A stretch of 64,000 nucleotides of DNA from an uncultured Pelagibacteraceae bacterium. Its GTDB lineage: Bacteria > Pseudomonadota > Alphaproteobacteria > Pelagibacterales > Pelagibacteraceae. A model generated the notes under the pieces. The model was not told where the DNA came from. It saw only the letters and a program-made list of their open reading frames with translations, and did not search any database. Both the position numbers and the translations under genes were made by a program. Below are positions 1-9,248 of this stretch, in pieces. The first letter of the stretch is position 1. Every line of letters starts with the position of its first letter. Where the stretch lies: contig CACFQR010000001.1 of the NCBI GenBank assembly GCA_902568465.1, positions 164,525 through 228,524 on the forward strand, read 5' to 3'.

Positions 1-284
1 TTATAGCCAGAGAAATGACAAAATTACATGAAGAGTTTTCCAGAGGTGAAGTTGAACTTATTAATGATATGCCACATGGTCTAAAAGGAGAACTTACAGT
101 TGTAATATCAGAAAGAATTTTAATAAAAAAAAATGAAAAAGAAATCCTCGAATCAGTTAAAATAGAAATAATGAAAATGTTACAAAAATACAGTCATAAA
201 GATGTAGTTGAATTTATTTCAAAAAAAGAGAATTTACCAAAAAAATTAGTTTATAATTATTGTCTAACACAAAAAATAAAATGA
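1..284 (+). CDS. rsmI: 16S rRNA (cytidine1402-2'-O)-methyltransferase RsmI, C-terminal part (5' end outside window)
   Basis: This is the tail of a longer gene; the reading frame is open from base 3 and continues beyond the left edge. The first visible residues, I-A-R-E-M-T-K-L-H-E-E, match the conserved ARE(L)TK(L)xEE segment late in the SAM-dependent RsmI methyltransferase domain. The lysine-rich remainder fits the small C-terminal helical domain of the family. RsmI 2'-O-methylates C1402 in the decoding centre of 16S rRNA. The first in-frame ATG (base 15) is internal, not a start. The stop codon overlaps the ATG of the next lipoprotein gene (ATGA), indicating translational coupling. An rsmI-dolP neighbourhood is also known from enterobacteria. 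Confidence 0.85.
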   Translation, partial: IAREMTKLHEEFSRGEVELINDMPHGLKGELTVVISERILIKKNEKEILESVKIEIMKMLQKYSHKDVVEFISKKENLPKKLVYNYCLTQKIK

Positions 285-871
285 AAAATTTTTTTTTAAT
301 ATTATTTCTTTCTTTATTTCTAAATTCATGTGTTGGATCATCTACAAGCGGCGTATTTGGCACAGGCGTAAGTGTTGCTCTTGACCCTAGAACTTTAGGC
401 ACTCAAATTGACGACTCGATTATGCAAAAAAATTTAACTGCCAGATTAGCCTTAACTGAGAAAAAATATTTAGTTCAACTATCTGTTAAAGTGCTTGATG
501 GAAGAATTTTTTTAAATGGTAAAGTAGAGGAACCAGAGGAAAAATTAAGGATTACAAAAATGGCATGGGAAACTAAAGGCGCTAGATCAGTTAAAAATAA
601 TATTGTTATAAAACAAAAGTTTTCTATTAAAGGTACTGCAATAGATGTTTTAATAACCTCTCAATTAAGAACGGCTCTAATTTTAAATAAAAATGTAAAG
701 GCAGCAAATTTTAATATTGATACAATTAATAAGAAAACTTATATTTTTGGTATTGCGCATTCAGAAGAAGAAAAAAAAGAAATTATTCAAGAAGCAAAGC
801 AAATAGTTGATCTTAAAGAACTTGTTACAAGTATTTTAATGGTTTCTGATTTAAGCAGACAAAAAGAATAA
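281..871 (+). CDS. dolP: BON-domain outer-membrane lipoprotein, DolP/YraP-like
   Basis: I place the start at 281 (196 aa): its ATG overlaps the rsmI stop as ATGA, and the protein then begins directly with a short lipoprotein signal peptide, a basic MKN start, a hydrophobic stretch and a lipobox ending F-L-N-S-C with the acylated Cys near residue 17. An in-frame ATG at 260 would add seven residues and spoil the signal peptide. Two BON-type repeats follow (about 55-120 and 125-190), each with the G-(R/K)-x-(F/Y)-(L/I)-x-G core. DolP-type proteins sit on the inner face of the outer membrane and support envelope integrity. The gene ends 1 bp from the stop of convergent maeB. Confidence 0.8.
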   Translation: MKNFFLILFLSLFLNSCVGSSTSGVFGTGVSVALDPRTLGTQIDDSIMQKNLTARLALTEKKYLVQLSVKVLDGRIFLNGKVEEPEEKLRITKMAWETKGARSVKNNIVIKQKFSIKGTAIDVLITSQLRTALILNKNVKAANFNIDTINKKTYIFGIAHSEEEKKEIIQEAKQIVDLKELVTSILMVSDLSRQKE

Positions 872-884
872 TTTAATTCTTTTT
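861..884. terminator. AT-rich inverted repeat between convergent dolP and maeB
   Basis: AAAAAGAAT at 861-869 is a perfect inverted copy of ATTCTTTTT at 876-884, with a 6-nt loop. The repeat spans both stop codons of the convergent genes, and each strand ends in a T tract. It could act as a weak bidirectional terminator, but the stem is almost all A-T, so function is uncertain. Confidence 0.4.
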
Positions 885-3170
885 CATTTTATTATAATCA
901 ATTATTTCAGAAGAATAAGCTGCCACTGATGCTAAATTTAATATATCACTCGTAGATGATCTAAGTGGCGCAATTTCAATTGCTTCTCCCAATCCTATTA
1001 ATAGAGGACCAACTACTTTAACAGCACTTAAACTTTTTAACATTTTAAATGAAATTGCAGCGCTATGTCTTCCAGGCATTATTAAAACATTAGCATTTCC
1101 AACTATTTTTGAAAATGGATAAAGATCTTTATATTTTTCATCTAAAGCAACATCTGGCTGCATTTCACCATCAAATTTAAAATCAACTTTTTTTCCTTTT
1201 AATATTTCAACTGCATCTCTTGGATTTTTAGTTGCTTTAGTTTTTGGTGTACCGAAAGTAGAATGAGATAAAAAAGCGACTTTTGGATCAAAACCAAATA
1301 ATCTTGCGACCCTTGCAGATGAAATTGCTATTTGTGCCAATTGTTCTGCAGTAGGTATTTCGTGAACGGCTATATCTGAAACAAATACTGTTCTACCTCT
1401 ATTCACCATTATGTTCAGACCAAAAACTATTTCACCTGATCTTGCATCAACTACACGCTCAACTTTGTCTAATGTTGAGGTATAACGCCTTGTGTTCCCA
1501 GTAACCATTGCGTCAGCATCTCCACAAGAAACCATACAAGTTCCCCAAATAACTCTGTCGTTTCTTACCAATCTATCACAATCTCTTTCTAGCAGACCTT
1601 CTTTTCGTTGTAATTTTTCATAAAGAAGTTTTGCATATTTTTCTCTTTTTTCTTTATCAGTAGAGTTTATTATTTCTATATTATAATTTTCATCTAAACC
1701 TATCTCCTTTAGTTTTTGTTTTACGATTTCTTTTTTTGCTATTAATATTGGAATTCCAAGACCATTACTTTTGAAAGCTATTGCAGCTTTTAATGTATTT
1801 TCATCTTCACCATCAGCAAAAACAACTTTTTTTTGAGATTTTTTTATTTGTGTATTGACACCTTGCATAATAGTTGTTGATGGATCGAGCCTTTGCTTCA
1901 ACTGATCCCTGTAAGTTTCAAAATTTTCTATTTTTTTTCTAGCCACTCCACTTTTTACAGCTGCTTTAGCTACTGCAACTGGTATTACGCTAATTAATCT
2001 TGGATCAAACGTAGATGGAATTATATAGTCTTTTCCGTATATAGGTCTTTCTCCACCCATTGCTGCAACAACTTCATCAGGAACATATTCTCTTGCTAGT
2101 TCTGCAATTGCATGTGCTGCAGCTACTTTCATTTCTTCATTAATTGTTTTAGCTCTAACGTCTAATGCACCTCTAAAAATATAAGGAAACCCAATTAAAT
2201 TATTTACCTGATTAGGATAATCAGATCTTCCAGTTGCCACGATAGCGTCATCTCTCACTTCATGGACATCCTCTGGGTTAATTTCTGGGTCAGGGTTCGC
2301 GCATGCAAAAATTATAGGATTTTTTGCCATAGATTTTACCATATCTTTAGTCAATACATTTTTTGCAGATAATCCCAAAAATACATCTGCTCCTTTAATT
2401 GCTTCTTTAAGAGTTCTAAACTTCGTGTCTATTGCATGCGCTGATTTCCACTGATCAAGATTGTCTCTTCCACGATACAAAACTCCTTTTCGATCTATCA
2501 TAGTAATATTTTTATTTGGCACACCACTACTTTTAAATAAATTAGTACAAGCTATTGCTGATGCGCCAGCACCATTAACTACAACTTTTATATCTTTAAT
2601 CGATTTTTTTGATATATCTAAAGCATTAATCAAAGCTGCCAAAGTGATTATTGCTGTACCATGCTGGTCGTCATGAAATATTGGAATATCTAATTTTTCT
2701 TTTAATTTTTGTTCAATAATAAAACAATCTGGAGCAGCTATATCTTCTAAATTAATTCCACCAAAGCTTTTTCCAAGGCTTGCGATGCAATTAATAATTT
2801 CATTAGAATCTGTTGAGTCTATTTCTAAATCAATTGAATCTATGTCAGCAAAACGTTTAAATAATATTGCCTTTCCTTCCATTACAGGTTTTGAAGCTAA
2901 AGCTCCTAAATTTCCTAATCCAAGTATTGCTGTACCATTGCTAATAACTGCTACTAAATTTCCTTTAGTAGTATAGTCATAAGCAGCGTCTGGGTTTTCT
3001 GCTATTACTTTTACGGGAGCAGCAACGCCGGGAGAGTAAGCTAGAGCCAAATCTCTTTTGCTTGTCATTGGTTTTGAAGATAAAATTTCTATTTTTCCAG
3101 ATTTTCCACTATTGTGGTAATCCAAAGCTTCTTGGTCTGTGTATCGTTCTATTTTGGACTTTTTCTTCAT
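873..3170 (-). CDS. maeB: NADP-dependent malic enzyme with C-terminal phosphotransacetylase-like domain
   Basis: The enzyme oxidatively decarboxylates malate to pyruvate, giving NAD(P)H. At 765 aa it has the two-part MaeB architecture: an N-terminal malic enzyme (residues about 1-420) with the A-Y-S-P-G-V-A segment near residue 45 and a nucleotide-binding G-A-G-A-S-A motif near 200, followed by a phosphate acetyl/butyryl transferase-like domain (about 430-760). In characterised MaeB enzymes that domain is regulatory (acetyl-CoA inhibition) rather than catalytic. The gene stands alone, convergent with dolP and divergent from murJ (52 bp between). Length and architecture are normal for alphaproteobacteria. 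Confidence 0.93.
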   Translation of the reverse strand: MKKKSKIERYTDQEALDYHNSGKSGKIEILSSKPMTSKRDLALAYSPGVAAPVKVIAENPDAAYDYTTKGNLVAVISNGTAILGLGNLGALASKPVMEGKAILFKRFADIDSIDLEIDSTDSNEIINCIASLGKSFGGINLEDIAAPDCFIIEQKLKEKLDIPIFHDDQHGTAIITLAALINALDISKKSIKDIKVVVNGAGASAIACTNLFKSSGVPNKNITMIDRKGVLYRGRDNLDQWKSAHAIDTKFRTLKEAIKGADVFLGLSAKNVLTKDMVKSMAKNPIIFACANPDPEINPEDVHEVRDDAIVATGRSDYPNQVNNLIGFPYIFRGALDVRAKTINEEMKVAAAHAIAELAREYVPDEVVAAMGGERPIYGKDYIIPSTFDPRLISVIPVAVAKAAVKSGVARKKIENFETYRDQLKQRLDPSTTIMQGVNTQIKKSQKKVVFADGEDENTLKAAIAFKSNGLGIPILIAKKEIVKQKLKEIGLDENYNIEIINSTDKEKREKYAKLLYEKLQRKEGLLERDCDRLVRNDRVIWGTCMVSCGDADAMVTGNTRRYTSTLDKVERVVDARSGEIVFGLNIMVNRGRTVFVSDIAVHEIPTAEQLAQIAISSARVARLFGFDPKVAFLSHSTFGTPKTKATKNPRDAVEILKGKKVDFKFDGEMQPDVALDEKYKDLYPFSKIVGNANVLIMPGRHSAAISFKMLKSLSAVKVVGPLLIGLGEAIEIAPLRSSTSDILNLASVAAYSSEIIDYNKMKKN

Positions 3171-3222
3171 TTAAAAAGCAAGTATCTTACAATTGTCACA
3201 AAAATAAGGCTTACATGTCAAG

Positions 3223-4752
3223 ATGAACTTAATCGCTGCTACCTCTACATTTAGTTTTTTTACGTTAATAAGTCGTATACTTGGTTATGTAAGAGACATT
3301 TTAATTGCTATTTTTTTAGGGACCAGTCTTTTTGCTGACGCATTTTTTGTAGCCTTTAGATTACCCAATACTTTTAGAAGACTATTCGCTGAAGGAACTT
3401 TTAACGCTGCATTTATTCCAAGTTATGCGGGAGAGCTTACAAAAAGTAAGTCAGGAGCAGACAGTTTTGCAAAAAGTGTATTTAATTTACTCTTTATTAT
3501 TTTACTAATTTTAGTTTTTGTTGCAGAAATTTTTATGCCTCAGCTAATATTTTTAATAGCTCCTGGCTTTTATCAAGATCCAGAAAAATTAAATCTTGCT
3601 GTGGAATTAAGCAGGATTACTTTCCCCTTTTTATTTTTTATATGCTTAGCGTCTTTTTTTGGAGCTATATTAAATTCATATAACAAATTTGCAGCTGCTG
3701 CTGCTGCACCAATTATATTAAACATAGTGCTAATTTTGGCACTTCTTTCTTCAAAATGGTTTAACATCAAAGATGTAGTTACACTGTCATATGCAGTCTC
3801 TTTAGCGGGTTTTCTACAATTAATAATTTTATTATTTTTTGTTAAAAAATATTTTACTCCAATTTTAAGTTTAAAAATAAAAATAGATAAAAAAATAAAA
3901 TTTTTTTTTAGTAAGTTGTTACCTAGTATTTTTTCATCTGGAGTTACTCAGATTAATATTTTAGTTGGGACTATAATTGCTTCTTTTCAGGCAGGGGCAG
4001 TTTCATATTTATATTATGCGGACAGAGTATATCAAATAAATCTTGCTGTTGCTGGAATCGCTGTAGGAACTGTTATGTTACCTGAACTCTCTAAACATAT
4101 TAAAAATAATAATTTTAAACAAATAACAAATTTACAAAACAGGGCACTTGAACTTTGTTTATTTTTATCTATTCCCGCAGCAACAGCTTTAGTTTTAGCA
4201 TCAGAACAAATTATAACTTCGCTATTTGGTTATGGCTCATTTAATAGTTTAAGTGTTACTAACACAGCTTTAGCACTCACTTTTTTTGCATTTGGTGTTC
4301 CTGCTTTTTCAATACTAAAAATATTTTCCAACTATTTTTTCGCTAGAAATGATACCAAAACACCTTTTTATCTTTCGCTAATATCTGTTATTTTGAACAT
4401 TTTAATAAGCGTATCTTTATTTGGCAAATTTGGATTTATTATAATACCGATTGCAACTTCAATTTCCTCTTGGGCGAATGTTTTTTTTCATTTTTACTTT
4501 ATTAAAAAAAGAAATTATTATTATTTTGATAAAACCTTTATTTATAAATTACCGCGCATAATATTATCAGTGGTTGTAATGGGAATAGTATTGCATTTAT
4601 TACTTGGCTTTTTTTCAGTTAAATTTGACTATAATGAAAGTTGGAAATTTATTTACTTATTTATTATAGTGATCATTAGTTTGTTTAGTTACTTTTTTGT
4701 TTCAAATTTTTCAGGAGCTTTTAAATTTAAAGATATTAAATTAAAAAACTAA
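3223..4752 (+). CDS. murJ: Lipid II flippase MurJ (MviN)
   Basis: A 509-aa polytopic membrane protein of the MOP superfamily that flips lipid II across the inner membrane for peptidoglycan synthesis. The N-terminus has the typical MurJ pattern (hydrophobic helix, L-I-S-R-I-L-G-Y-V-R-D, then F-A-D-A-F-F-V-A-F-R-L-P-N) with a conserved A-E-G-T-F-N-A-A-F-I-P motif near residue 57. About 13-14 hydrophobic segments can be traced. The start at 3223 gives the expected short N-terminus. A nearby ATG at 3213 is closed by a stop after three codons. The gene is followed 7 bp later by trpS, so the two are probably cotranscribed; murJ-trpS adjacency is common in alphaproteobacteria. Confidence 0.95.
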   Translation: MNLIAATSTFSFFTLISRILGYVRDILIAIFLGTSLFADAFFVAFRLPNTFRRLFAEGTFNAAFIPSYAGELTKSKSGADSFAKSVFNLLFIILLILVFVAEIFMPQLIFLIAPGFYQDPEKLNLAVELSRITFPFLFFICLASFFGAILNSYNKFAAAAAAPIILNIVLILALLSSKWFNIKDVVTLSYAVSLAGFLQLIILLFFVKKYFTPILSLKIKIDKKIKFFFSKLLPSIFSSGVTQINILVGTIIASFQAGAVSYLYYADRVYQINLAVAGIAVGTVMLPELSKHIKNNNFKQITNLQNRALELCLFLSIPAATALVLASEQIITSLFGYGSFNSLSVTNTALALTFFAFGVPAFSILKIFSNYFFARNDTKTPFYLSLISVILNILISVSLFGKFGFIIIPIATSISSWANVFFHFYFIKKRNYYYFDKTFIYKLPRIILSVVVMGIVLHLLLGFFSVKFDYNESWKFIYLFIIVIISLFSYFFVSNFSGAFKFKDIKLKN

Positions 4753-4759
4753 TTATTAT

Positions 4760-5770
4760 ATGAATAAAAAAAGGGTATTTTCAGGTGTTCAGCCAACAGG
4801 TAATTTACATTTAGGAAATTATTTGGGGGCAATTAAAAATTTTGTAAATTTACAGGATAGGTTTGAATGTGTTTATTGTATTGTAGATTTGCATGCAATA
4901 ACTAATCGTCAAGATCCTAAAGAATTAAAATCTAATATTTATGAAACAGTAGCTAGCTTTATTGCTTCAGGATTAAATCCCGAAAAAAATATTATTTTTA
5001 ATCAGGCAAGTGTATCAGCTCACAGTGAATTAGCCTGGGTGTTTAATTGTGTTGCAAGAATAGGTTGGATGAACAGAATGACACAGTTCAAAGAAAAAGC
5101 TGGCTCAAACAAAGAAAACGCGAGCGTAGGACTTTTGGTTTATCCTAATTTAATGGCAGCGGATATACTTATTTATAAAGCTACCCATGTCCCAGTAGGT
5201 GAAGATCAAAAACAACACTTAGAATTAACAAGAGATATTGCAAAAAAATTTAATAATGACTTTAATTGTAAAGACTATTTTCCGATAGTGGAGCCATTAA
5301 TACCAAAAGAAATTTCTAGAGTAATGAGCTTAAGAGATGGAAAAAAAAAGATGAGTAAATCAGAAAGTTCAGATCAAAGCAGAATTAATTTAAAAGATGA
5401 CAAAGATTTAATTGATCAAAAAATAAAAAAAGCTAAAACAGATAACGATGCAATTCCCTCAGAAATAGGCGGGCTTAAAAACAGACCTGAAGCTACAAAC
5501 CTCCTATCAATTTATGCAAGTATAAATAATGTTGATCTATCTGAAGTTCTAAAAGAATTTGCAAATAAAAATTTTTCAACTTTTAAGAGTAATTTAAGTG
5601 AATCACTAGTTGAAAAGATTTGTCCCATCGGAAATGAAATAAAAAAACTGTTAAAAGATAAGAATAACCTAAATAAGATTTTAATAAATGGCGCAAAAAG
5701 AGCGGATTTAATAGCAAATCGCAATTTAAAAGAAATTTATGAAATAATCGGCCTTACTAAGTTCACTTGA
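4760..5770 (+). CDS. trpS: Tryptophanyl-tRNA synthetase
   Basis: Class Ic aminoacyl-tRNA synthetase charging tRNA-Trp. The HIGH-type motif is P-T-G-N-L-H-L-G-N-Y-L-G (residues about 12-23) and the KMSKS loop is present exactly near residue 200. The G-E-D-Q-K-Q-H segment characteristic of bacterial TrpRS lies between them. At 336 aa the length is normal. It lies 7 bp after murJ and about 30 bp before the nfu gene, probably in one transcript. Confidence 0.96.
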   Translation: MNKKRVFSGVQPTGNLHLGNYLGAIKNFVNLQDRFECVYCIVDLHAITNRQDPKELKSNIYETVASFIASGLNPEKNIIFNQASVSAHSELAWVFNCVARIGWMNRMTQFKEKAGSNKENASVGLLVYPNLMAADILIYKATHVPVGEDQKQHLELTRDIAKKFNNDFNCKDYFPIVEPLIPKEISRVMSLRDGKKKMSKSESSDQSRINLKDDKDLIDQKIKKAKTDNDAIPSEIGGLKNRPEATNLLSIYASINNVDLSEVLKEFANKNFSTFKSNLSESLVEKICPIGNEIKKLLKDKNNLNKILINGAKRADLIANRNLKEIYEIIGLTKFT

Positions 5771-5801
5771 TTATTTAAATTTGTTATATTACTTAATAAC
5801 T

Positions 5802-6356
5802 ATGGTAGATACTGAAATTACACCAAATCCTGATACATTAAAATTCTTGCCTGGAAAAAAAGTTTCTGAAATTGGTCCAGTAGAATTTTTAAAAAAAGAC
5901 AAGAATATCAAATCGGTTTTAGCAAACAAAATTCTTGCTATAGATGGAGCGCTTATGGTTTTTTTTGGTACAGACTTTATTACAGTTAAAAAAGAAAAAA
6001 ATATTAAATGGGATGATTTAAAGCACGGAATTATTTCTGAAATAAATGATTATTATGCGCAAGGTAATGATGTAGTTCTTAAAAAAGATGTAAATAAACT
6101 ATCCTCAAAATCAAAAAGTGTGCATTCTGACGAAACAATTAATAAAATTGTTGAAGTTTTAGATTTAAAAGTAAGACCAGCAGTAGCAAAAGACGGTGGC
6201 GATATAAAATTTAAATCTTTTAAAGATGGCGTGGTTACCGTAGAACTCCAAGGAAGCTGCTCGGGATGCCCAAGCTCTGTTATGACACTCAAGCAGGGTG
6301 TGCAAAATCTTTTGTGCCATTATGTATCTGAAGTGAAAAGAGTAGAAGCAGTTTAA
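5802..6356 (+). CDS. NifU/Nfu-family Fe-S cluster scaffold/carrier protein
   Basis: A 184-aa protein with the alphaproteobacterial Nfu layout: an N-terminal Nfu_N domain (T-P-N-P-D-T-L-K-F-L-P-G, residues about 6-17) and a C-terminal NifU domain with a C-S-G-C-P-S-S motif near residue 157 that holds a [4Fe-4S] cluster. Such proteins deliver clusters to target enzymes. I chose the ATG at 5802 because the conserved N-terminal domain begins immediately there; the in-frame ATG at 5781 adds seven poorly conserved hydrophobic residues. It lies between trpS and the Bax-like gene with short gaps. MiaB, an Fe-S enzyme, is encoded downstream. Confidence 0.9.
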   Translation: MVDTEITPNPDTLKFLPGKKVSEIGPVEFLKKDKNIKSVLANKILAIDGALMVFFGTDFITVKKEKNIKWDDLKHGIISEINDYYAQGNDVVLKKDVNKLSSKSKSVHSDETINKIVEVLDLKVRPAVAKDGGDIKFKSFKDGVVTVELQGSCSGCPSSVMTLKQGVQNLLCHYVSEVKRVEAV

Positions 6357-6361
6357 AAAAT

Positions 6362-7564
6362 ATGCCAAAAAAAATAGAAAAACTTTTTACATCCTATAGA
6401 GATCAGCTGGTACATTTGGCAAAACTTTACGGTGTTGTAGAAATAAAAAGCTACGCAAGAAGTGCAAAAAGATTAACGATTTCACAATTAGAGTTATTAT
6501 TAATTAAAAATAAAATTAAATTACCAGTCAATCGCTCGAGTGATAAGGCTATGCTTAAACAAGAGTTAAAAGAAAACTCTATAAGAAACGCATATCTTTC
6601 TTTTGCATTTATTTTTTTAATAGCATGTTTTATTATGATGCGACCATACATAAAAAATGTTGTAAATGAAGTTAAATTTTCACATGTTACTGAGGAATAT
6701 AAAAGTGCGAAAATTAGTAAACCAAAAAAAACAAAAAAACAAAACTCAAATACAGTTGAAGAAAATCTCCCAGATAATAGTAATACAATTAGTTTAAATG
6801 CTGAAACAACATCAAACTTATTTGATGACTTGGGTTATGATTTAAAAGGCGTAAGAGCTGGACAAAAGGTTAAACCGATATATTTAACTAAACTTCCTAA
6901 AGATCTTAATAAATTAGGAAATACAAAAAAAAAGAGAGAGCTGTTTATTAAAATAATCCTACCTTTAATATTAGATGAAAATGAAAAAATTACAGAAGAT
7001 AGAAAAAAACTTTTTAAAATATTAGGAAAAAACTTTAATACAGTCGGGGAAAGAGTATGGCTAAAAAGAAGGTTTAAACAATATAAAATTGAAGATAAGG
7101 ATTTATCAAAATTAAAAATGAGAATGGATATAGTTCCAGTTTCTATAGCTATAGCTCAAGCAGCAAACGAAAGTGGATGGGGCACTTCAAGATTTGCACT
7201 AGAGGGTAACGCGCTATTTGGTCAGTGGACTTGGAGCAAAAAAGGAATTTCACCAAAAAATAAAGACCCAAATAAAAGTCACAAAATTTTACAATTCCAA
7301 GTTCTAAAAGCATCTGTCAGAGCTTACAAAAATAATTTAAATACACATAAAGCATATCAAGAATTCAGAGAAGCAAGAGCTCAAATGAGAGAAGAAAATG
7401 ACAAATTAGACGGATTGGGATTAACAATATATTTAAAAAATTATGCGTCAATCGGAGAGAAATATGTAAGTATTCTCCAAGATATTATAGAAAAAAATTC
7501 TCTTACAGACTTTGATAAAGCAGATCTACTACCTACAAAATTAAAAACCGGAGTTGCTTTGTAG
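6362..7564 (+). CDS. Bax-like glucosaminidase-family protein, membrane anchored
   Basis: A 400-aa protein with an N-terminal cytoplasmic segment (about 1-75), one transmembrane helix (about 77-95), a Lys/Asn-rich linker, and a C-terminal glucosaminidase domain related to E. coli Bax (about 225-390). The catalytic Glu is in the segment A-Q-A-A-N-E-S-G-W-G-T-S-R-F near residue 268, followed by N-A-L-F-G-Q-W-T-W. Family enzymes cleave the N-acetylglucosaminyl bond of peptidoglycan glycan strands, so a periplasmic wall-remodelling role is likely. The soluble N-terminal extension before the anchor is unusual and has no domain I recognise. It ends 7 bp before the stop of the convergent deacetylase gene. 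Confidence 0.8.
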   Translation: MPKKIEKLFTSYRDQLVHLAKLYGVVEIKSYARSAKRLTISQLELLLIKNKIKLPVNRSSDKAMLKQELKENSIRNAYLSFAFIFLIACFIMMRPYIKNVVNEVKFSHVTEEYKSAKISKPKKTKKQNSNTVEENLPDNSNTISLNAETTSNLFDDLGYDLKGVRAGQKVKPIYLTKLPKDLNKLGNTKKKRELFIKIILPLILDENEKITEDRKKLFKILGKNFNTVGERVWLKRRFKQYKIEDKDLSKLKMRMDIVPVSIAIAQAANESGWGTSRFALEGNALFGQWTWSKKGISPKNKDPNKSHKILQFQVLKASVRAYKNNLNTHKAYQEFREARAQMREENDKLDGLGLTIYLKNYASIGEKYVSILQDIIEKNSLTDFDKADLLPTKLKTGVAL

Positions 7565-7571
7565 AAGAAAG

Positions 7572-8627
7572 TCAGTACTCTGCTATAACATATTGAATTC
7601 CCAACCATCTCCATTTATTTTTTGCGGCCCAAAGAGAGCAATTAATTCTTCCTCTTTCGCTTTTAAACTTTTCTTTAAGCAAGATTTCCAATTCACTTTG
7701 ATTATTAAATTTAATATCTGATTTTCTCCAAATATTTCCTTCATTGGAATAGCATGTAATATTTTTAATATTGATTAAATTTTTAAAAAATTTAATTTTA
7801 ACTTTTGGGGGGTTTTCATTTCCTTTAATATACCTGTTTTCTGGTGTTATTTTTTCATAAGGAAATGGCAAAGTTTGAATTATCGATTTAAATCTTTTCA
7901 ATTCACCATATTTTTCATTAATTGGAAATCTTGGCAATTCAAGAAAATCTTTACTTATATCTATAACACCCGAATGTTGCCCAAAAGCAAATTCAAAATT
8001 TAAATCAGCTACAATTTTTTTTAATGTAGTACTATATTCCCCAAAGGGGTAAGAAAATAATTTAGGAGAATGACCTAATTCTTTTTTAAAAATTTCTATA
8101 GATTTTTCCAGATCATCTTTTATTTTTTCTTCTTCCCAGTCAATTAAGTATTCATGAGTATGACTATGATTTCCTATTGTAGCTAAACCACTAGATTCAA
8201 TTTCTTTTATTTGCTTCCAAGTCATATAGCCATTCTTTCCTACTTCTCGAGTACTTACAAAAAGAATAAATGGAATGTTCTTTTCTTTAAGCACCGGCCA
8301 AGCATTTAAATAAAAAGATTCAAAACCATCATCAATTGTCAAAAGCAAATAATTTTTTTTTATTGTATTTTTAATAATTTCGCTGAATTTTATAAAGGTA
8401 ATAAATTCTATCTTTGAATTATTTATTTCTTCTAAATGTTTTAAAAAAACTTCATTTCTTATATTTGTAGATGGATATTTATTTTCATTAAAACGATGAT
8501 ACATTAAAGCTATTACACCTTTATCAGGATTAAGTTCATTTAAATTTATACCAAAGGATTTACTTATTGGTAAAAATAGTAGTATGAATATGTATATTAT
8601 GAATTTTTTTTCGATTGATTGCAGCAC
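7572..8627 (-). CDS. Polysaccharide deacetylase (NodB/CE4) family protein, secreted
   Basis: The CE4 motifs are visible: motif 1 as L-T-I-D-D-G-F (metal Asp pair), motif 2 as G-N-H-S-H-T-H (H-x3-H), and S-Y-P-F-G-E-Y, resembling PgaB-type deacetylases that remove N-acetyl groups from surface or wall polysaccharide. A signal peptide (K-K-F-I-I-Y-I-F-I-L-L-F-L-P) precedes the mature part. The start is uncertain: no ATG falls just before the signal peptide. I chose GTG at 8627 (351 aa); the upstream ATG at 8762 would add 45 residues out of register with the signal peptide and lie deep inside divergent tsaB. Either choice overlaps the tsaB 5' end, which is odd for divergent genes. Confidence 0.75.
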   Translation of the reverse strand: MLQSIEKKFIIYIFILLFLPISKSFGINLNELNPDKGVIALMYHRFNENKYPSTNIRNEVFLKHLEEINNSKIEFITFIKFSEIIKNTIKKNYLLLTIDDGFESFYLNAWPVLKEKNIPFILFVSTREVGKNGYMTWKQIKEIESSGLATIGNHSHTHEYLIDWEEEKIKDDLEKSIEIFKKELGHSPKLFSYPFGEYSTTLKKIVADLNFEFAFGQHSGVIDISKDFLELPRFPINEKYGELKRFKSIIQTLPFPYEKITPENRYIKGNENPPKVKIKFFKNLINIKNITCYSNEGNIWRKSDIKFNNQSELEILLKEKFKSERGRINCSLWAAKNKWRWLGIQYVIAEY

Positions 8628-9204
8628 AGAAATAGGTTCATTGTTTGTAAAAATCCAAAATAAAACATTTAGCAAAGTTTTGCAAAGCGATAAGTCTAAT
8701 AATGATTTATTAATGAAACAAATTTTAGATTTTTTTGAGGAAAATAAGATAAAATTCAACAATATATCTAAAATTTTTGTTAATCAGGGTCCAGGAAATT
8801 TTTCATGGCTTAGAGGGTCTCTAGCCATAGCTAAAGGGATTAGTATAGCAGAAAATTTACATTTAATCGGATATAATACATTTATATGGTCATGTGCTAA
8901 GTATTTTGACAAGGCAGATTTTATTTGTTGTTTAATTAAATTTAGAGAAAAATACTATATCAAAGAATTTGATAAAAGACTCAACAATGTTTCAAATATT
9001 TGTGAAATTCAGGAAAGCGAAATAGTAGAAAAATATGCAAAAAAAATTAAAATAGTACCTAAAAAAGTGTTAAAAAATTTTAACAAAAAAATACTAAAAC
9101 TTGATAATTTAAATATTGTAGATTTAGACCATATGGATCTTGAAACGCTTCAATTAAACGGTTTATTGGAAGAAAAATTGATTAAACCTCTATATTTAAA
9201 TTAA
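8599..9204 (+). CDS. tsaB: tRNA threonylcarbamoyladenosine biosynthesis protein TsaB
   Basis: The 201-aa product is an ASKHA-fold partner of TsaD in making the t6A37 tRNA modification. The N-terminus M-N-F-F-S-I-D-C-S-T-E matches the family signature (normally I-D-T-S), and the N-Q-G-P-G-N-F-S-W-L-R segment corresponds to the G-P-G-S-F-T-G-x-R motif, here divergent. The ATG at 8599 was preferred over in-frame ATGs at 8584 and 8590 because the conserved start begins there. The C-terminal half is poorly conserved, as usual for TsaB. In other alphaproteobacteria rimI lies between tsaB and fur; here fur follows after 44 bp. tsaE, another member of the t6A pathway, is at 51961. Confidence 0.85.
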   Translation: MNFFSIDCSTEIGSLFVKIQNKTFSKVLQSDKSNNDLLMKQILDFFEENKIKFNNISKIFVNQGPGNFSWLRGSLAIAKGISIAENLHLIGYNTFIWSCAKYFDKADFICCLIKFREKYYIKEFDKRLNNVSNICEIQESEIVEKYAKKIKIVPKKVLKNFNKKILKLDNLNIVDLDHMDLETLQLNGLLEEKLIKPLYLN

Positions 9205-9210
9205 AATTTT

Positions 9211-9238
9211 TTGAAATTATGTTTGATTGTAATATAAT
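9211..9238 (+). promoter_or_regulatory. Predicted sigma-70-type promoter of fur
   Basis: TTGAAA at 9211-9216 and a perfect TATAAT at 9233-9238 are separated by 16 bp. Transcription would start around 9245, three to four bases before the fur ATG at 9249, with no purine-rich ribosome binding site. The fur mRNA from this promoter would be essentially leaderless. Confidence 0.65.
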
Positions 9239-9248
9239 AAAATTATAA

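Noticed and set aside
2461-2976. Plus-strand ORFs opposite maeB (and many similar antisense ORFs of 60-140 codons)
   Set aside because: They lie wholly inside well-supported genes on the other strand, have no conserved motifs and reflect low stop frequency opposite the real frame.
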